64,000 nucleotides of DNA from Miscanthus floridulus (Eukaryota > Streptophyta > Magnoliopsida > Poales > Poaceae), in the NCBI RefSeq assembly GCF_019320115.1, contig NC_089581.1:65081310-65145309 (forward strand), in the 5' to 3' direction. Below the pieces are notes generated by a model, which worked only from the letters and a program-made list of their open reading frames with translations, made no database searches and was not told the origin of the DNA. Position 1 is the stretch's first letter. Every line of letters starts with the position of its first letter. A program made the translations under genes and the position numbers. Positions 47,661 to 59,320 of this stretch are shown in pieces.

Positions 47661-50600
47661 CTAATCCTCAATAGCCTCATCCTCATCGTTGTCATTGCCT
47701 AGTCGTAGTCCGTCAAGCATTTCCAAGTCCTTTGGATCATGCACCTCATTTGCAGCGTCCTCATCAACAACCCATTCCTCATCTGCTTCCATTTTGATAT
47801 CTCCGGTTAAGTCTATCTCAAGCATCCCTGGTAGCCCCTCTTCTTGTTGATAGAACTCTCCGTCATGCGTGTTTGGGTTCAAGTTGTAATCATCAGGGTT
47901 TGGGCGAGGTAATCTACCGTGTGGTGATACCTTGTGCACAATATACCAACCCTGAAAACATGGGTCGGTTTTGCAAGCATATGGACAATAATAAACTTGT
48001 GTGGCTTGTTGAGCCACAATATAGACATCTTCTCCAGGATAGAAGAAATCCTATCGAGTTTTGACTATCCCAAGTTGATGGGACTTTCTCGATACTGCAG
48101 GATCAAACCACTGGCATTTGAATATGACAGGATTAAGTACTTTGGAACCACGGTAGTCGAGCTCGTATATTTCTTCAACTGTCCCATAATACTCCTCCTG
48201 ATCAGTGCCCAGCATAAATACTCCGGTATTCGTGGTCCTTGGATTGGGACGACTCTGCTCGTACCTTGTTGTGTGGAAGCGATATCCATTCACGTCATAA
48301 GCGTTAAATGACAAGACCTTATAGTCAAAGCCATTGGCCACCTGTTGTAATTCAGCACTTATAGACACATCCCTTTGGCACTGCAAGTTCAAGCAGGAGA
48401 GAAATGAAATCAGGCAACTTGGAACGTCAAACTTAGTAAGAGCTAAGTTGGCCGGTACCTTTTTTTGGAACCCTGTAATGAAATCAGGCGAACCATGTTG
48501 AAGAAGGGTCACTCGTTCATGGTCAGAAGGTGGCCTTGAATGATGCCAGGATTCATCAAAAAATTCTCTACACCGATAAGGAACAAGTTGTTGGATGTAC
48601 AAAAGTTACGGAGTATGTAACAAGTTCGTTGAGAACTTACCCCAGATACATTTCCACTTCGTCAAGGTTGGTCAACACATAGAGCATGATCTTGCACCAC
48701 TCTTCATAGCTCAAGGTCTTTGTGGTCGCTCCACTTGCTCTCCCGCGTGGCCCTTTGAAAAGGCTAAGGGTCAATTCATTTTCATCCCCGTTGTACCGAA
48801 CGGGTGGATTATGCACGCTAGGAAGGTTCTCATTATAGTATGCTGTTGTGAAGTTTGACACCTTCTCATGAATGAATGCCTCAGCAATGGAAGCCTCAAT
48901 CCTACCTTTGTTTCCACATTTCTTGCGAATAGTCTTTAGACATCTCTCGATTGGATAGCACCAACGGTTCTGCACGCCCCCCCCCCCCCCCCATTCGTGC
49001 CTCGGACAGGAGGTGCAAAATCAAATGCTGCATCGACAAGAAAAAGATAGGTGGAAAGATCTTCTCCAACTTACAGAGCAACAGAAGTGCCGCTTTTTCC
49101 AACTCCTCAACCACTTTCATAGATACCTCCTTGGCACAAAGCTGGCGGAAGAAAAAGCTCAACTCTGCCAACACCTTCTAGACATTCTCAGGGACGTAGC
49201 ATCAAACCATCGATGGAAGAAGCCACTGAATCCATATGTGGTAGTCATGACTCTTCATCCCTAGGACTCGGCCAGTCTCTGGGTTCGCTCCCCTCCTCAG
49301 ATTCGTTGCATACCCATCTAGGAACTTTAACATCTGCATCCATTGTATCACTTCCGTCCTGTGCTTCTTTTTTAAGACGTAATCGGCCTTAGGCCTTTTC
49401 CATGGCTTGCCGTCTCTTGGAGGCAGCATCTCTAGCTTTGGTCTATCGCATAGCGTTGCCAGGTCCACTCTGGCCTTAGGGTTGTCCTTTGTCTTGTTAG
49501 GAATATCCATGAGTGTTGCCCACAGTGCTTCAGCGACATTCTTCTCAGCGTGCATTACATCTATATTATGTGGAAGGAGAAGGTCATCAAAATAGGAAAG
49601 CCTCTCCAAGCCCGACTTATGAGTCCACATATGTTCGACACCATATCCCACAAAGCAATCTTTCTTTGGATTATCTTTCTTTCGACTATCTTTCTATGGA
49701 TTGACCACGAGAGCATCTATCTGAGCATGAACCTGGGCACCAGTCATCTTCTGAGGTTCAGGGTCGGTCACCTTGACACCTTTCATGAAGTTCTTGGTGT
49801 CTTGTCTGAATGCATGGTTAAGAGGGAGGAACTGTCGATGCTTGTCGAACGACGAAAACTTGCCACCCTTCTTCAACCAAATGAACTCTAGAGTTGTCTT
49901 GCATACCGGGCATGGGAACTTTCCGTGGACACACCAGGCGCTGAATATCCCATACGCCAGGAAGTCATGCATGGAGTATTGGTACCAAACATACATTTTG
50001 AAGTTTTTTTTTATAGCTCGGTCGTAAGTCCATACCCCTTCATTCCAAGCACTGATCAATTCATCATAAACAGGCTCCATGTACACACCCATTTTGTTTC
50101 CTGGGTGTCCAGGAATTATCAACGTCAAGAATATGTTTTGCCATTGAAGGAGGACCTGGGGGGGAGATTGAGGGGGATAGCGAACACGGGCCAACAAGTG
50201 TATGGGGCCGACATCATCCCATAAGGATTGAACCCATCCATTGCCAGCGCAACATGTACATTACGGGCCTCAAGATCTTTGTCACGATGCTTGCGATTAA
50301 AGCTTTTCCATGCTTCACCATCAGCTAGATGTACCATCTTGTTAGGATTGTATCGAATGTCATTCTTGTGCCATGTCATCTGTTTCGCGGACTCCTCGGT
50401 CATGAATAGTCGTTGGAGCCTCGGTATGATCGGAAGGTGCCGTAGGACTTTCATGGGGATCTCAAGCTGCCCCTTCTGGCCATCACCTTTGTCTACCTCC
50501 ACATACCTAGAGGATTTACACTTTGGACAGTACTTTGCATCCTTGTGATCTTTCCTAAATAGGACGCACCCCTTCGGACAACAATGTATCTGCTCATATG

Positions 50601-51240
50601 ACATCTTAAGTGCACGAAGGAGTCTCTGTGACTCGTAGAAGTTGCTCGATAGAATATGACCCTCCGGAAGCAGCCCCCCAATAACTGCCAACATACCATC
50701 GAAGCAGGCTCGACTCATGTTGTACTAGGACTTCAACCCCATTAGGCGTCCAATGGCATCCAGTTGAGAAACCGTTGCCTTCTCATGTAGGAGCTTCTGT
50801 GCTGAAGACAACATTTGGTAGAACGCCATTCCGGTTGGCTCTGGCTCCTCCTCATCCTCCTTCTCCTCCTCCTCCTCCATAGGTCTTTCAGTGAACGTTG
50901 CTTCATGAAAGTCACCTAACCATCCTGCTACCCCGCCATCAGCATCAAACGCATCCAAGCGTGGTCTCACCACCTCCTCTCTAGTATGATGGGCTTCACC
51001 ATGGAACACCCACCGGGTATAGTTTGGCATAAATCCATACTTGCAAAGATGTTCCCCCATGATCTTCCTTGTTTTTCTTTTCCTGTTTCCGCATTCGCTA
51101 CAGGGACATAATGTGTCTCTCGCTCCATTAGCTGCCTTGCCAAATGCTTGGTTCAAGAAACCCTCGGTCTTGTCCATCCATTCAGGGGTGATTTCAGCCT
51201 GACTTGGGCGGCCCGTGTACATCCACTCACGGTTATCCAT
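47661..51240 (-). pseudogene. CACTA TNP2-type transposase, decayed
   Basis: Reverse-strand reading starts at ATG 51238-51240 (MDNREWMYTGRPS). The N-terminal transposase-associated domain (with CPCSECGN and LCKYGFMPNYTRW) ends at an in-frame TAG at 50725-50727. The same frame then enters the TNP2 core (HCCPKGCVLFRKDHKDAKYC, then DGFNPYGMMS). A G-run near 50158-50165 shifts the frame. The core continues through FPCPVCK, stops at 49694 and 49202, the HNIDVMHAEKNV block and a DUF4218-like part (49200-48640). A run of C at 48977-48992 shifts the frame again. A DUF4216-like part follows (VNGYRFHTTRYEQSR, 48602-47661). It would be an RNase H-fold cut-and-paste transposase, now inactive by at least four stops and two frameshifts. 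Confidence 0.85.
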
Positions 51241-51335
51241 CCTCTAGCATATACATGAGCGAGTAATATAACCACCAATTGCATCTGAACGGCGTGCCTA
51301 CTGTCTAATGGGTGAGGATAGGTCCTCATCCCACC

Positions 51336-51531
51336 TGCGGATGCGTAGATGATGTTAGTTTACATGCTCTACTCTGATCCGAGATAGAATTTTGGTAGCA
51401 CCTCCCCGCTGTTCTCCCGATACACGTCCTGGAAGGGAGAGTGTGTATCTGGAGAACAACAGGGAGGTGGTGCCGAAACTCTGTCTCGGATCGAAGCAGA
51501 ACATGAAAACTACCCCATCTACGCATCCGCG
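51336..51531. repeat. Imperfect long hairpin inside the CACTA element
   Basis: Arms 51336-51429 and 51442-51531 are inverted copies, about 80% alike by eye. For example, GCGGATGCGTAGATG pairs with CATCTACGCATCCGC, and GATCCGAGA with TCTCGGATC. The hairpin lies about 100 bp upstream of the transposase start codon. An RNA from here could fold into a stem of about 90 bp. Confidence 0.8.
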
Positions 51532-51863
51532 AGTTGTCTAAAAAAGTGGACAATCTAAAACAGATACGGTATTAGATATGCGAAGATCCACATACCTCCA
51601 ACCATATCTGTTTCGAACGAAAGACACCTAACTGGGTTACACCGATCTACGACAATGATAAGGAAGAGAGGTTATTTATACCTAGGGTGGTGGTGGAGTC
51701 AGGCTAGCGGGGCAGTGGCGAGGCGACGCTGTGCAGGCAGGACCGTAGCGCCGACGAAGACGATCGGGGTCGCCTACGTACTCCGGGTCCCCTCCGACGG
51801 GTCCGACGGGGAGGTTTCCAAAACCTGCAAGAAAAAAGCCAGCACGATGGCCGACAGCATATA

Positions 51864-51970
51864 TACGGCACGAAGGCCCACACATCCACGTACGGCACGA
51901 AGGCCCACACATCCACATACGGCACGAAGGCCGTCAATGACATACAAGGCACGAAGGCCGACAACCGGGG
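51864..51970. repeat. 27-bp minisatellite, four copies
   Basis: Unit TACGGCACGAAGGCC plus CACACATCCACG, twice nearly identical and then twice diverged in the second half. It lies between the CACTA hairpin and the right subterminal array. Confidence 0.85.
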
Positions 51971-52524
51971 GGGCTTTATACCTTGGGTGGCGGTGGAGTC
52001 GGGCAACTTGTGATCATGTTGTGATCATGTGGAGATGTCTGGGTTTTAGCCATCTCCAAATGAGCAAGTTGTGATTATGTGGAGATGTCTGGGTTTTAGG
52101 CATCGTACGTCACAACTTGCTCGGAAACTTCTAAATTTTTTACCACAGCCTCTACATGCGATGACACGACACCTCGACAAGTTTCATGATTTTTGGACTT
52201 CGTTTGCATTTTATATAATTAAAAAACACTTTTTAACAAGTTTTGGTCATGTTTCGTGAAACAGATGTTCGAAATTTCACGAATGTCCCTGCACACGGCC
52301 TCAAAATACACTGAAAAACATGAATACCATTTTTTGAATCGCTAAATTCTAATATTTCATGCCCTACGGTTCAAATTTACTTTTTCGAGAAAAATTCAAG
52401 TAAACATAAAAAATTAAAAAAATATACCAAAAAGTCATAGAAAAGTTCCAAATTGGAACATGTGCTTCAAGGTACCGTATAAATGCCACAGAAAAAATTT
52501 GAAAACAAAAATAAAAAAAATAAA

Positions 52525-52903
52525 AATACTTTGCCGAGTGTCGGAATTAGCACTCGGCAATGAAACCTCTTTGCTGAGTGCCAGGCTTGCAGCACTTGGC
52601 ACAGACAGCACGTTTGCTGAGTGCTAACGGCCAGCACTCGGCAAAGGATGACGGAGGGGCCACCGGCGTCGGTTGAGGTATTTTGCCGAGGGTTATTCTT
52701 TGCCGAGTGTCTGACACTCGGCAAATAGGACGCTTGCCGAGTGTCCCTCTTTGCCGAGTGTTTAACACTCGGCAAAGACGACCTTTGCCGAGGGCCGGCT
52801 TTGTCGAGTGCGGCACTCGACAAACTGCCTCTTTGCCGAGTGCCTGTGTTTTGACACTCAGCAAAGCGCCGAGCACTCGGCAAAGAGCACGTCTCCCGTA
52901 GTG
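52525..52903. repeat. CACTA right subterminal repeat array
   Basis: More than ten TTTGCCGAGTG/CACTCGGCAAA motifs in both orientations, ending in the CACTA terminus. Some copies carry changes such as TTTGCTGAGTG and TTTGTCGAGTG. Confidence 0.9.
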
Positions 52904-54393
52904 GTGGTTCACGAACTAATTGGCACCACGCCAAGCCCTTCAATAGGGCGCCATAAGAACCTACACAAGATGAGGGTGCTCAATGTCACGAGCAATCCAC
53001 TAGAGGTGTTTTTGGCGCTCCACTTGGGAATGAGCCCAAGAACCCCTCACAAATCCACCGAGAGATGGCCACGAACAATAACCAACTCATGCCAACCTTC
53101 TCCGTTGCTCCAAGCCGTCTAGGTGGCAGCAACCACCAAGAGTAACAAGCAATCCCGCAGCTCACACGATCACTAGTGCCATTATATGCTCAAACACTAA
53201 GCAAATGCACTAAGATCTCTCCCAATCTCAACTTGGACGAACAAATCAAGAGCTAGATGAGTGGGAGGTTTTGGAGTATGCTCACGAGGTGTATCAATCA
53301 GTTAGAGAGCCAAGAGAGTGAGCAATAGCCGGCCAACCCCTTTTTATAGAGCCCCTATAGCTCAAATAGCCGTTGGCCACTCACCCCAAATTTCTGCGTG
53401 ATAGCCAGACGCGCTGCTCGGGGCGACCGTCACTACGTCCGGTCGTAGTTACAACGCCACGTGTCCCAAGTATTTGAATATAACCGTTAGCGACTAATGA
53501 CTAGTCTCGCGCACAAAGATGGCACAAGATCGGACACGACGATCAAGTGACCAGACTCACCCAGGTCCAACGTCCGGTCCAATACAGAGAGCTCCCAGAG
53601 CCGGTGTTTCAAAACCAGACACGTCCGGTCACATATGACCGGACTCACCTAGAGTCCGACGAATTATTTCTAGAGACAGAGCGAACAAAACCACACCGGA
53701 CGCATCCGACGTCAGTGTCCTGTCGTGATCCCAGTGTCCGGTCCTCTCTGCCTACGCGTGCCTAAAAGTGAATAGTGATAGGGTCACGTTCGATCGCATC
53801 ACTAGGCCAGCGTCCAATCGATTTAGCTGACACTGTCGTGCCTCGGGTCACTGACCGAACGTGTCCAGTCCTCCCGGACCCAGCGTCCGGTCACACCCAG
53901 TCACCCCTTCTCTTCTCCAAACTTCATCCCTTGTGCAAATATGATAACTCCACCAAGTTCCATCACTTGTGCATGTGAGTTACCATTTTACAAACAAGTT
54001 TTCCGAGGGATGTTAGCACTCACTAGGTCCTAATGCAAATGCATGTATTAAATCACCTAGTGGCACTTAGACAACCGTATTTGCATCGAGATCACCCCTT
54101 TTAATAGTACAACAATCTATCCTAAATACACTCACACCCTCTATAATGTCTTGAGTACCAAAACAAAAACATATTTGATACCTTTGCCTTGATTAACACT
54201 TAGTTTTCATTTATCTCTTTCTTCTTTTTCAAGTTTGAGCTTGATGACTATCATCACATGTCCATTTCCACCTCCATGGACTTCATCATCATGCTCCATC
54301 ACTTGGCTTGTACCAACCCTGCTCATATAACACTTATGACAAAGGTTAGTACTTAGGTTTCGTCAATTAGCCAAAACCAAACTAGAGCTTTCA
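52904..54393 (-). repeat. Solo LTR of a Copia-like element, second segment
   Basis: Starts with the GTG target duplication of the CACTA element and ends CTAGAGCTTTCA at 54393. It includes a CCGGAC/GTCCGGT-rich stretch (53420-53900) like the one in the first LTR of this window. On the reverse strand TGAAAGCTCTAGTTTGGTTT is the LTR start. Open frames are short. No internal domain or PBS flanks it. Confidence 0.62.
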
Positions 54394-54635
54394 GTGCGTC
54401 GGGGCCGGTGGACGGGGCACTCCTGCGGATTGCGGCGTGGACGCGAGCGCGCGTTGTCCCCTTCCGTTATACGGGCAGGTAGCAATTCGGTCCCCTTTAG
54501 TTTTCTATTTTACATGGGATGCTGAGATAGTCCTGTTGGTGGGCCATGACGCCAGCCCACGATTCGGTTGGCTTGGGACTGGGAGATGCATCTGGATGCG
54601 CTGCGGGCGCTGAACGTCCGGACGCTAGTGCCCCC
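54394..54635. repeat. Mutator-like grass repeat, right part
   Basis: GC-rich, ending GAACGTCCGGACGCTAGTGC and CCCC at about 54635. This is the counterpart of the left part at 43085-43886. The matching left terminus has decayed, so the element type is inferred from the overall profile. Confidence 0.45.
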
Positions 54636-55787
54636 TATTAAATAAGCTAATGTGACATGGTATAGATAAAAAAGATATTGAAAATTTTATTACATAAAAT
54701 GAGTTTTGTGGAGATAAAACATGTGTATAATGTTTTTAAAGCATCATATACTTGAAAACTAGGACATAAAACCACCATTGAGGCTGACCTAAGAGTCAGA
54801 GGGTTCTACGCATCTTTTTAGGAGTTGGTATTTTTAATGCACGGGACTTCTTATATAGTAGTTTTTGGTGTGTCTTCTTGAGGAGTTGGTACTTATATAT
54901 AGGAAGAAGAAGAAGCTCTATCTCTGCATCAACTAGCAGCATGGTGATAATGTGTGTTAAACATTAAAGAATACATGTAATGGGCCTTTAGATCGTGGGT
55001 ATGGACTTAGGGGGTCGAGCCCATATAAATTTGAACAATCTCTCATCAGACCTAAACTGTCCAATTTAGTAGTTTTAATTTTCTTCTCACACTATGATTT
55101 ATATGCTAGTGTTTCAACCACTATTCACCTAAATGATCATTTAGCCTATTTAAACACCATTTAAAACACTAGATGATTGTACACTACTTCCATTTAATTG
55201 GACATATATCTTGTTTAATTGATCATTTAGCCTGTTTAACGGCCATTGAGCCCGGATAATGCCCAGAAGGTAGGTGACCAACTGTTATCGGTTAGTGTTT
55301 AGGGAAACACTGTTTTCAATAGAGAATGTTAGCTTGACCTTAGGTCTACAACTTCAAGTTACACCCATCCACAACTTGAATAATGAACTATATTAGGTTT
55401 GCGTAAACAGGTTTCATTCAAACTCATAACTAGTACCTGGCTGCTAGTAGCCTTCCCCCCATGTGGAGTATATATGTCATGCTCCCTGGTCTCTTCGTGA
55501 GTTTACTAGGGATCACCAAAGTTTCATAGACTGCTATATGTTTAATAGTCGAGCTAACATATCTGAGTCCTTTGAAGAATGCTTTGTAGCATAGCATCTT
55601 AATTAGCTAATTAAAGCCAACAGAAACACATTAAGGCATATTGCCAACCTATCTTATAGCTTTGAGGGTATTGGGCTATAGATTACTCTACTCCATTAAC
55701 CGATAACTCATTTCCCCTATATCTTGATTCATGGAATCTCTGCTAAAAAAAGGCTTGGTTACCAGCATGGTATAACTCACATGGGGT
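54636..55787. other. Unassigned AT-rich DNA, possibly old Copia LTR
   Basis: No gene seen. It lies downstream, in reverse-strand sense, of a Copia RNase H remnant, so part of it may be that element's degraded 3' LTR. The boundaries are not visible. Confidence 0.3.
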
Positions 55788-55859
55788 TCATACCCTCTCC
55801 CTCGATACATTTTCTATCACATTCCATAACAGTCCTTTTGTAAAGGGGTCTACTAGGTT
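55788..55859 (-). pseudogene. Copia RNase H C-terminal remnant
   Basis: The reverse strand encodes NLVDPFTKGLLWNVIENVS and then a stop. The N-x-x-DP-x-TKGL motif is the conserved end of the Ty1-copia RNase H domain. It is preceded immediately by a TAA and no further pol sequence is evident. Confidence 0.62.
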
Positions 55860-57881
55860 TTAGTATATTTGAACATAAGTCATACAGTAGCTATCACTAT
55901 GAAGTTTATCGATTTTCTAACATATTTCAAACATAAGTCATAACTATAATATCATTTATGGCAAAATTGGTGCAGTCAATCGTCCTCTGAGCTCTGAAAG
56001 GTGAAGACTGGACTGGACTCTGGAGTTCGTGGAGACTGGAGAGTGTTTCTGAAGCAAGACAGCATGCAAGTGCACCATCCGGCCTAACACACACAAGACC
56101 GTTAAATTCATCCAGTGGTTGATTTAAATCTAAGCTTTATTTCTTAGTCCGTGGCCTACACCACTACAGTCTAAAGTTGGGGGTTCTGTTAGATTTATTT
56201 CAAAAGGTGTTGGGGGTTTTTGTTAGAATGTCTTTGTTGTTATAAAGAGCGCATGATTGACGCGTGGAACTATCCAATCTGTTGGCCTATATATAATAAA
56301 ATGAAGATAATCTGATGTTATTGGATGATATCTCTCTCAGCAGTTTTTGTTTATTATAGAAGAAGAAAAATGCACGTTTAACGTGGTATATATATTCTCA
56401 CAAGGATCGTAGCAATATAAGCACTCCATCGAGAGAAACAAACAATTTATCTTTAGTCAGGACAGTACGTGCACCAAAAGGTCATAGTAGTCCCTTTTTA
56501 TACCTGCAGTTCTGCACAATACAAGAGTTGGGATTTTGAATGCGGTGCCCGTTAGATGGTAACTCAATATCCTCGGTGCAACGTCAGTAAAGATAGCTGT
56601 TGTTTATACGACTACTTGCACATCCAACATACGTAAAATCAAACATGGTTTTGGTGGGCAGATCGATCAACTACTCCTGGTCAGAAACAAGCCTAGAGCA
56701 TGCAAACCCTTTGGCATCACCGCCAGCTAGCATTTGACGACGGAAGAAAATTAACCAGCGAACGTATTGTTCTCACTCATCAAATAGCCTCGAGCATATT
56801 CAGAAACAACAAAAGCATGCACGTTTTTCTTCGACGGCGAGGGCGGTGGAGAATGGAGATGGTGACCAGTACAGCTCGGTCGTCGTCGACGTCGGATCGA
56901 CACCCGTTTTCTTAACAAGGACAGGGTTGGTGCCTGCCTGCTCAGACTATAGCGGTGGCGGTCGTTCGATGCGACGCTGCTGACCGCGCGCGGAGCAGAA
57001 AATTACTGCACTGAGCGACGCTGGCTGAGTGTCGCCGGAATTGGTGAAAGTGAAACACTTTGGGTGCTTTCGGAACGCGATGCATGCAATGCAATGCAAC
57101 CGGTCGCAGAGGAAGATTGGCGTGGAATCTCTCCAGCCAGCGCTGTCTGTTTCTTTTCTGTGAATGCAGCTTCAGTTCGACGCAACTGACTACGGCCACA
57201 TGAACGCCTAGACTGAGAGGAAGAACAGAATTATTCGAGGAATTATTATTACACAGAGAATAATAATGGTAGGACCTGTGACGAGCAGTGTGGTCTGCAT
57301 ACCTTGCCTAACTTGGGAATGGATGTGGAACCAAGATGGAAATATTGTACCCGATGTCCTGATGAGACATCACCGTGCGTGCCTGGTCTGAATTCTGAAC
57401 TGATGACGCTGGATGAGACGCAGGAAATGGACCTGGCACCTCGTGCAGCGACCATTCTGCTCACCCCATGATTCGACATCATGATCCGTTTAGTAGTAGG
57501 TCTTAGCATAACCCACGAGATCAACGCCTGTACTGTATCTGGTCTTTCCATAGCTCTCTACTGTTTGAAATTGAAATGGCTCAGCAGCCGCAACTATGGT
57601 AAGGTGTCCCTCATGTGATGGGGATCAAACTAACAAAGCAACCGCAGGTAGCAGCTAGTTCTACAGCACATTTGATAAGGAAGGAGTTTGGGACAACAGT
57701 GTCTAAGCGTGAATGTGTTTAGAGAATTCGATCTTTGTATATACTCCTATTTTCTACCTCTTTTTGAGAATTTCTTGACGATCTTTGTGCTGAGGTTTTT
57801 GGGCCATCCTTGATTGATCTTTAGGTGCTACGACGGCTTAGGAATACATATTGCCACTTTCTCTGGAAGATTTCCCACGAG
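55860..57881. other. No supported feature
   Basis: Mostly unique-looking intergenic DNA, more GC-rich from 56820 to 57200. Short open frames overlap on opposite strands and show no known domain. TATATATAATAAAATGAAG at 56289-56307 could be a promoter or LTR remnant. Confidence 0.35.
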
Positions 57882-58233
57882 CAAGGTTTTCATTATCGGA
57901 AATAAAAATTTATCGGAGGTCATGGATAAATAGGATAAGCAAGATATATCGGAAATATCGGACCAAATTCAAAAAAAAATTCAAATTGTTTTGAAAAAAT
58001 TTCGTAGAATTTGACTTGAAACTATTCCTAAGTTATTAAACATCACTTGTTCACAGATAAAAACAAGAATAAAACATTATAGTGTGGGATTGTCGCACGG
58101 CTGAATTTGGGTTGTCTGTGTGGAAGCAGGAAAGAAGGGAAAAATTTGGCCGATGTCAAATTTTATCGAACCCTGTGGATAGAAAGGAAATTTCGGAAAT
58201 TTCCGCGAATTTCGGCCGATAAAAAAAACCTTG
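57882..58233. mobile_element. hAT-like MITE, 352 bp
   Basis: Termini CAAGGTTTT and AAAACCTTG are perfect inverted repeats, flanked by CCCACGAG on both sides (57874-57881 and 58234-58241). An 8-bp duplication is typical of hAT elements. The interior is rich in ATCGGAAAT/ATTTCGG motifs. Two further bases match beyond the duplication, so a 9-10 bp (Mutator-type) reading is possible. Confidence 0.72.
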
Positions 58234-59320
58234 CCCACGAGCACCTAAAAATCCTCATTTGGAGGTTTATTGCGAAACCCCATTTCTAGAGATGGCTTTT
58301 AATATTCTCGTTCAAGTTTTTGAACTTTTTGACTTGATCTTTTGGGGATAGCTTCTAAATGGGTTATACAAGGTGTGTGCAAAGTTTTAGAATCTTTGGA
58401 GCTCGTTTGAATTGATTTTGAATTTTTTTAGAAGATTCTGCTAGAAACAGCAGAAACCACAGCCTAGGCTGGTTTCACAAACCAGCCTAGGCTGGTTTTT
58501 CATCTTACTCTGATTGAGCTCTGTTGTGGTGGAGGTGTTCTTTCTGTTGTTATAAAATCCTCTACCAAATTTCATGACTTTTGGAGGTCGTTTGATTAGA
58601 TTTGACATTTGTTCATCCGAGTGCTGAATTCTGAACATCAGCCCAGTCCGGTTTTTTAAACCAAAACCAAGTCAGGCCGTTGTTTGCTGTGTTTTCAATC
58701 TTGCTTGTTTTGACCTCCCTTTGCTTCCGCATGTTTCTAGCCTAGTTTCTAAGATCCGTAGATCTGCTGTAACTACACGACTTTGGCTAGTTGTGTTTGA
58801 GATAATGTTCATGGATGGTACTAGGATATAGACCTTTGTGTCATTCTTGTGGTGAGAATTTTAAGACTCCGACTTACTTCCCTCTGGTCACCATTTCTAT
58901 TCTTCAATATATAGGTACTAACAGTGGACATGTTTTCAGGGTAGTTAAATTATTAATGTGTTATTATCAGCGAAGTAGTCCAATGGAATATCTATTAGTA
59001 ATAAAAAAATTAAATATGACACATTTTGCAGACAAATGATGGGGCTTGGACCGCACCAGCAAAGAGGTACAACATAATGAGCAGAATTTTCCAAACTGAG
59101 ACATACGAGATTGCCTCTCATCTTCTATGATTACATTCATAATGCCTCAAACGAAAAGCTGCGACTTTGATAAATGAACATGAAAAAGTCAGAGAAAAGC
59201 GATGCATCGAATTTTCACAAAGTTTTTAACATTAACAAAAATATCAGAGAGAAATCAAGAAAATAATAAAACAGACACAAGACACAGACAATCAATTTAT
59301 ACAACGATCCAGCTGAGTAC
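58234..59320. other. Mostly unassigned DNA with CAGCCTAGGCTG-type motifs
   Basis: Contains sequences of the form TTTGGAGxTCGTTTGA...CAGCCxxGxCxGGTTTxxxAAACC at 58395-58500 and 58570-58680, a repeated pattern seen in grass repeats. No gene supported. Confidence 0.3.
58460..58494. repeat. Perfect 16-bp inverted repeat with 3-nt loop
   Basis: CAGCCTAGGCTGGTTT, then CAC, then AAACCAGCCTAGGCTG. Each arm also contains the self-complementary CAGCCTAGGCTG, so alternative smaller hairpins are possible. Confidence 0.92.

Larger units (their letters stand above)
44365..52903 (-). mobile_element. CACTA (En/Spm) DNA transposon, 8.5 kb, decayed
   Basis: Ends are CACTACAGCAGATGCGTGCT on the left and the complement of CACTACGGGAGACGTGCTCT on the right. 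The target duplication GTG lies at 44362-44364 and 52904-52906. Both ends carry inverted arrays of TTTGCCGAGTG/CACTCGGCAAA. Two genes are read on the reverse strand: a TNP2-type transposase (47661-51240) and a second transposon protein with a C-terminal coiled coil (45510-47490). Both have stops and frameshifts, so it cannot move by itself, but its ends look usable by a related transposase. Confidence 0.93.

Noticed and set aside
56942..57199. Reverse 85-codon frame as a candidate gene
   Set aside because: No domain, frames overlap on the same strand, and no supporting start or splice signals.
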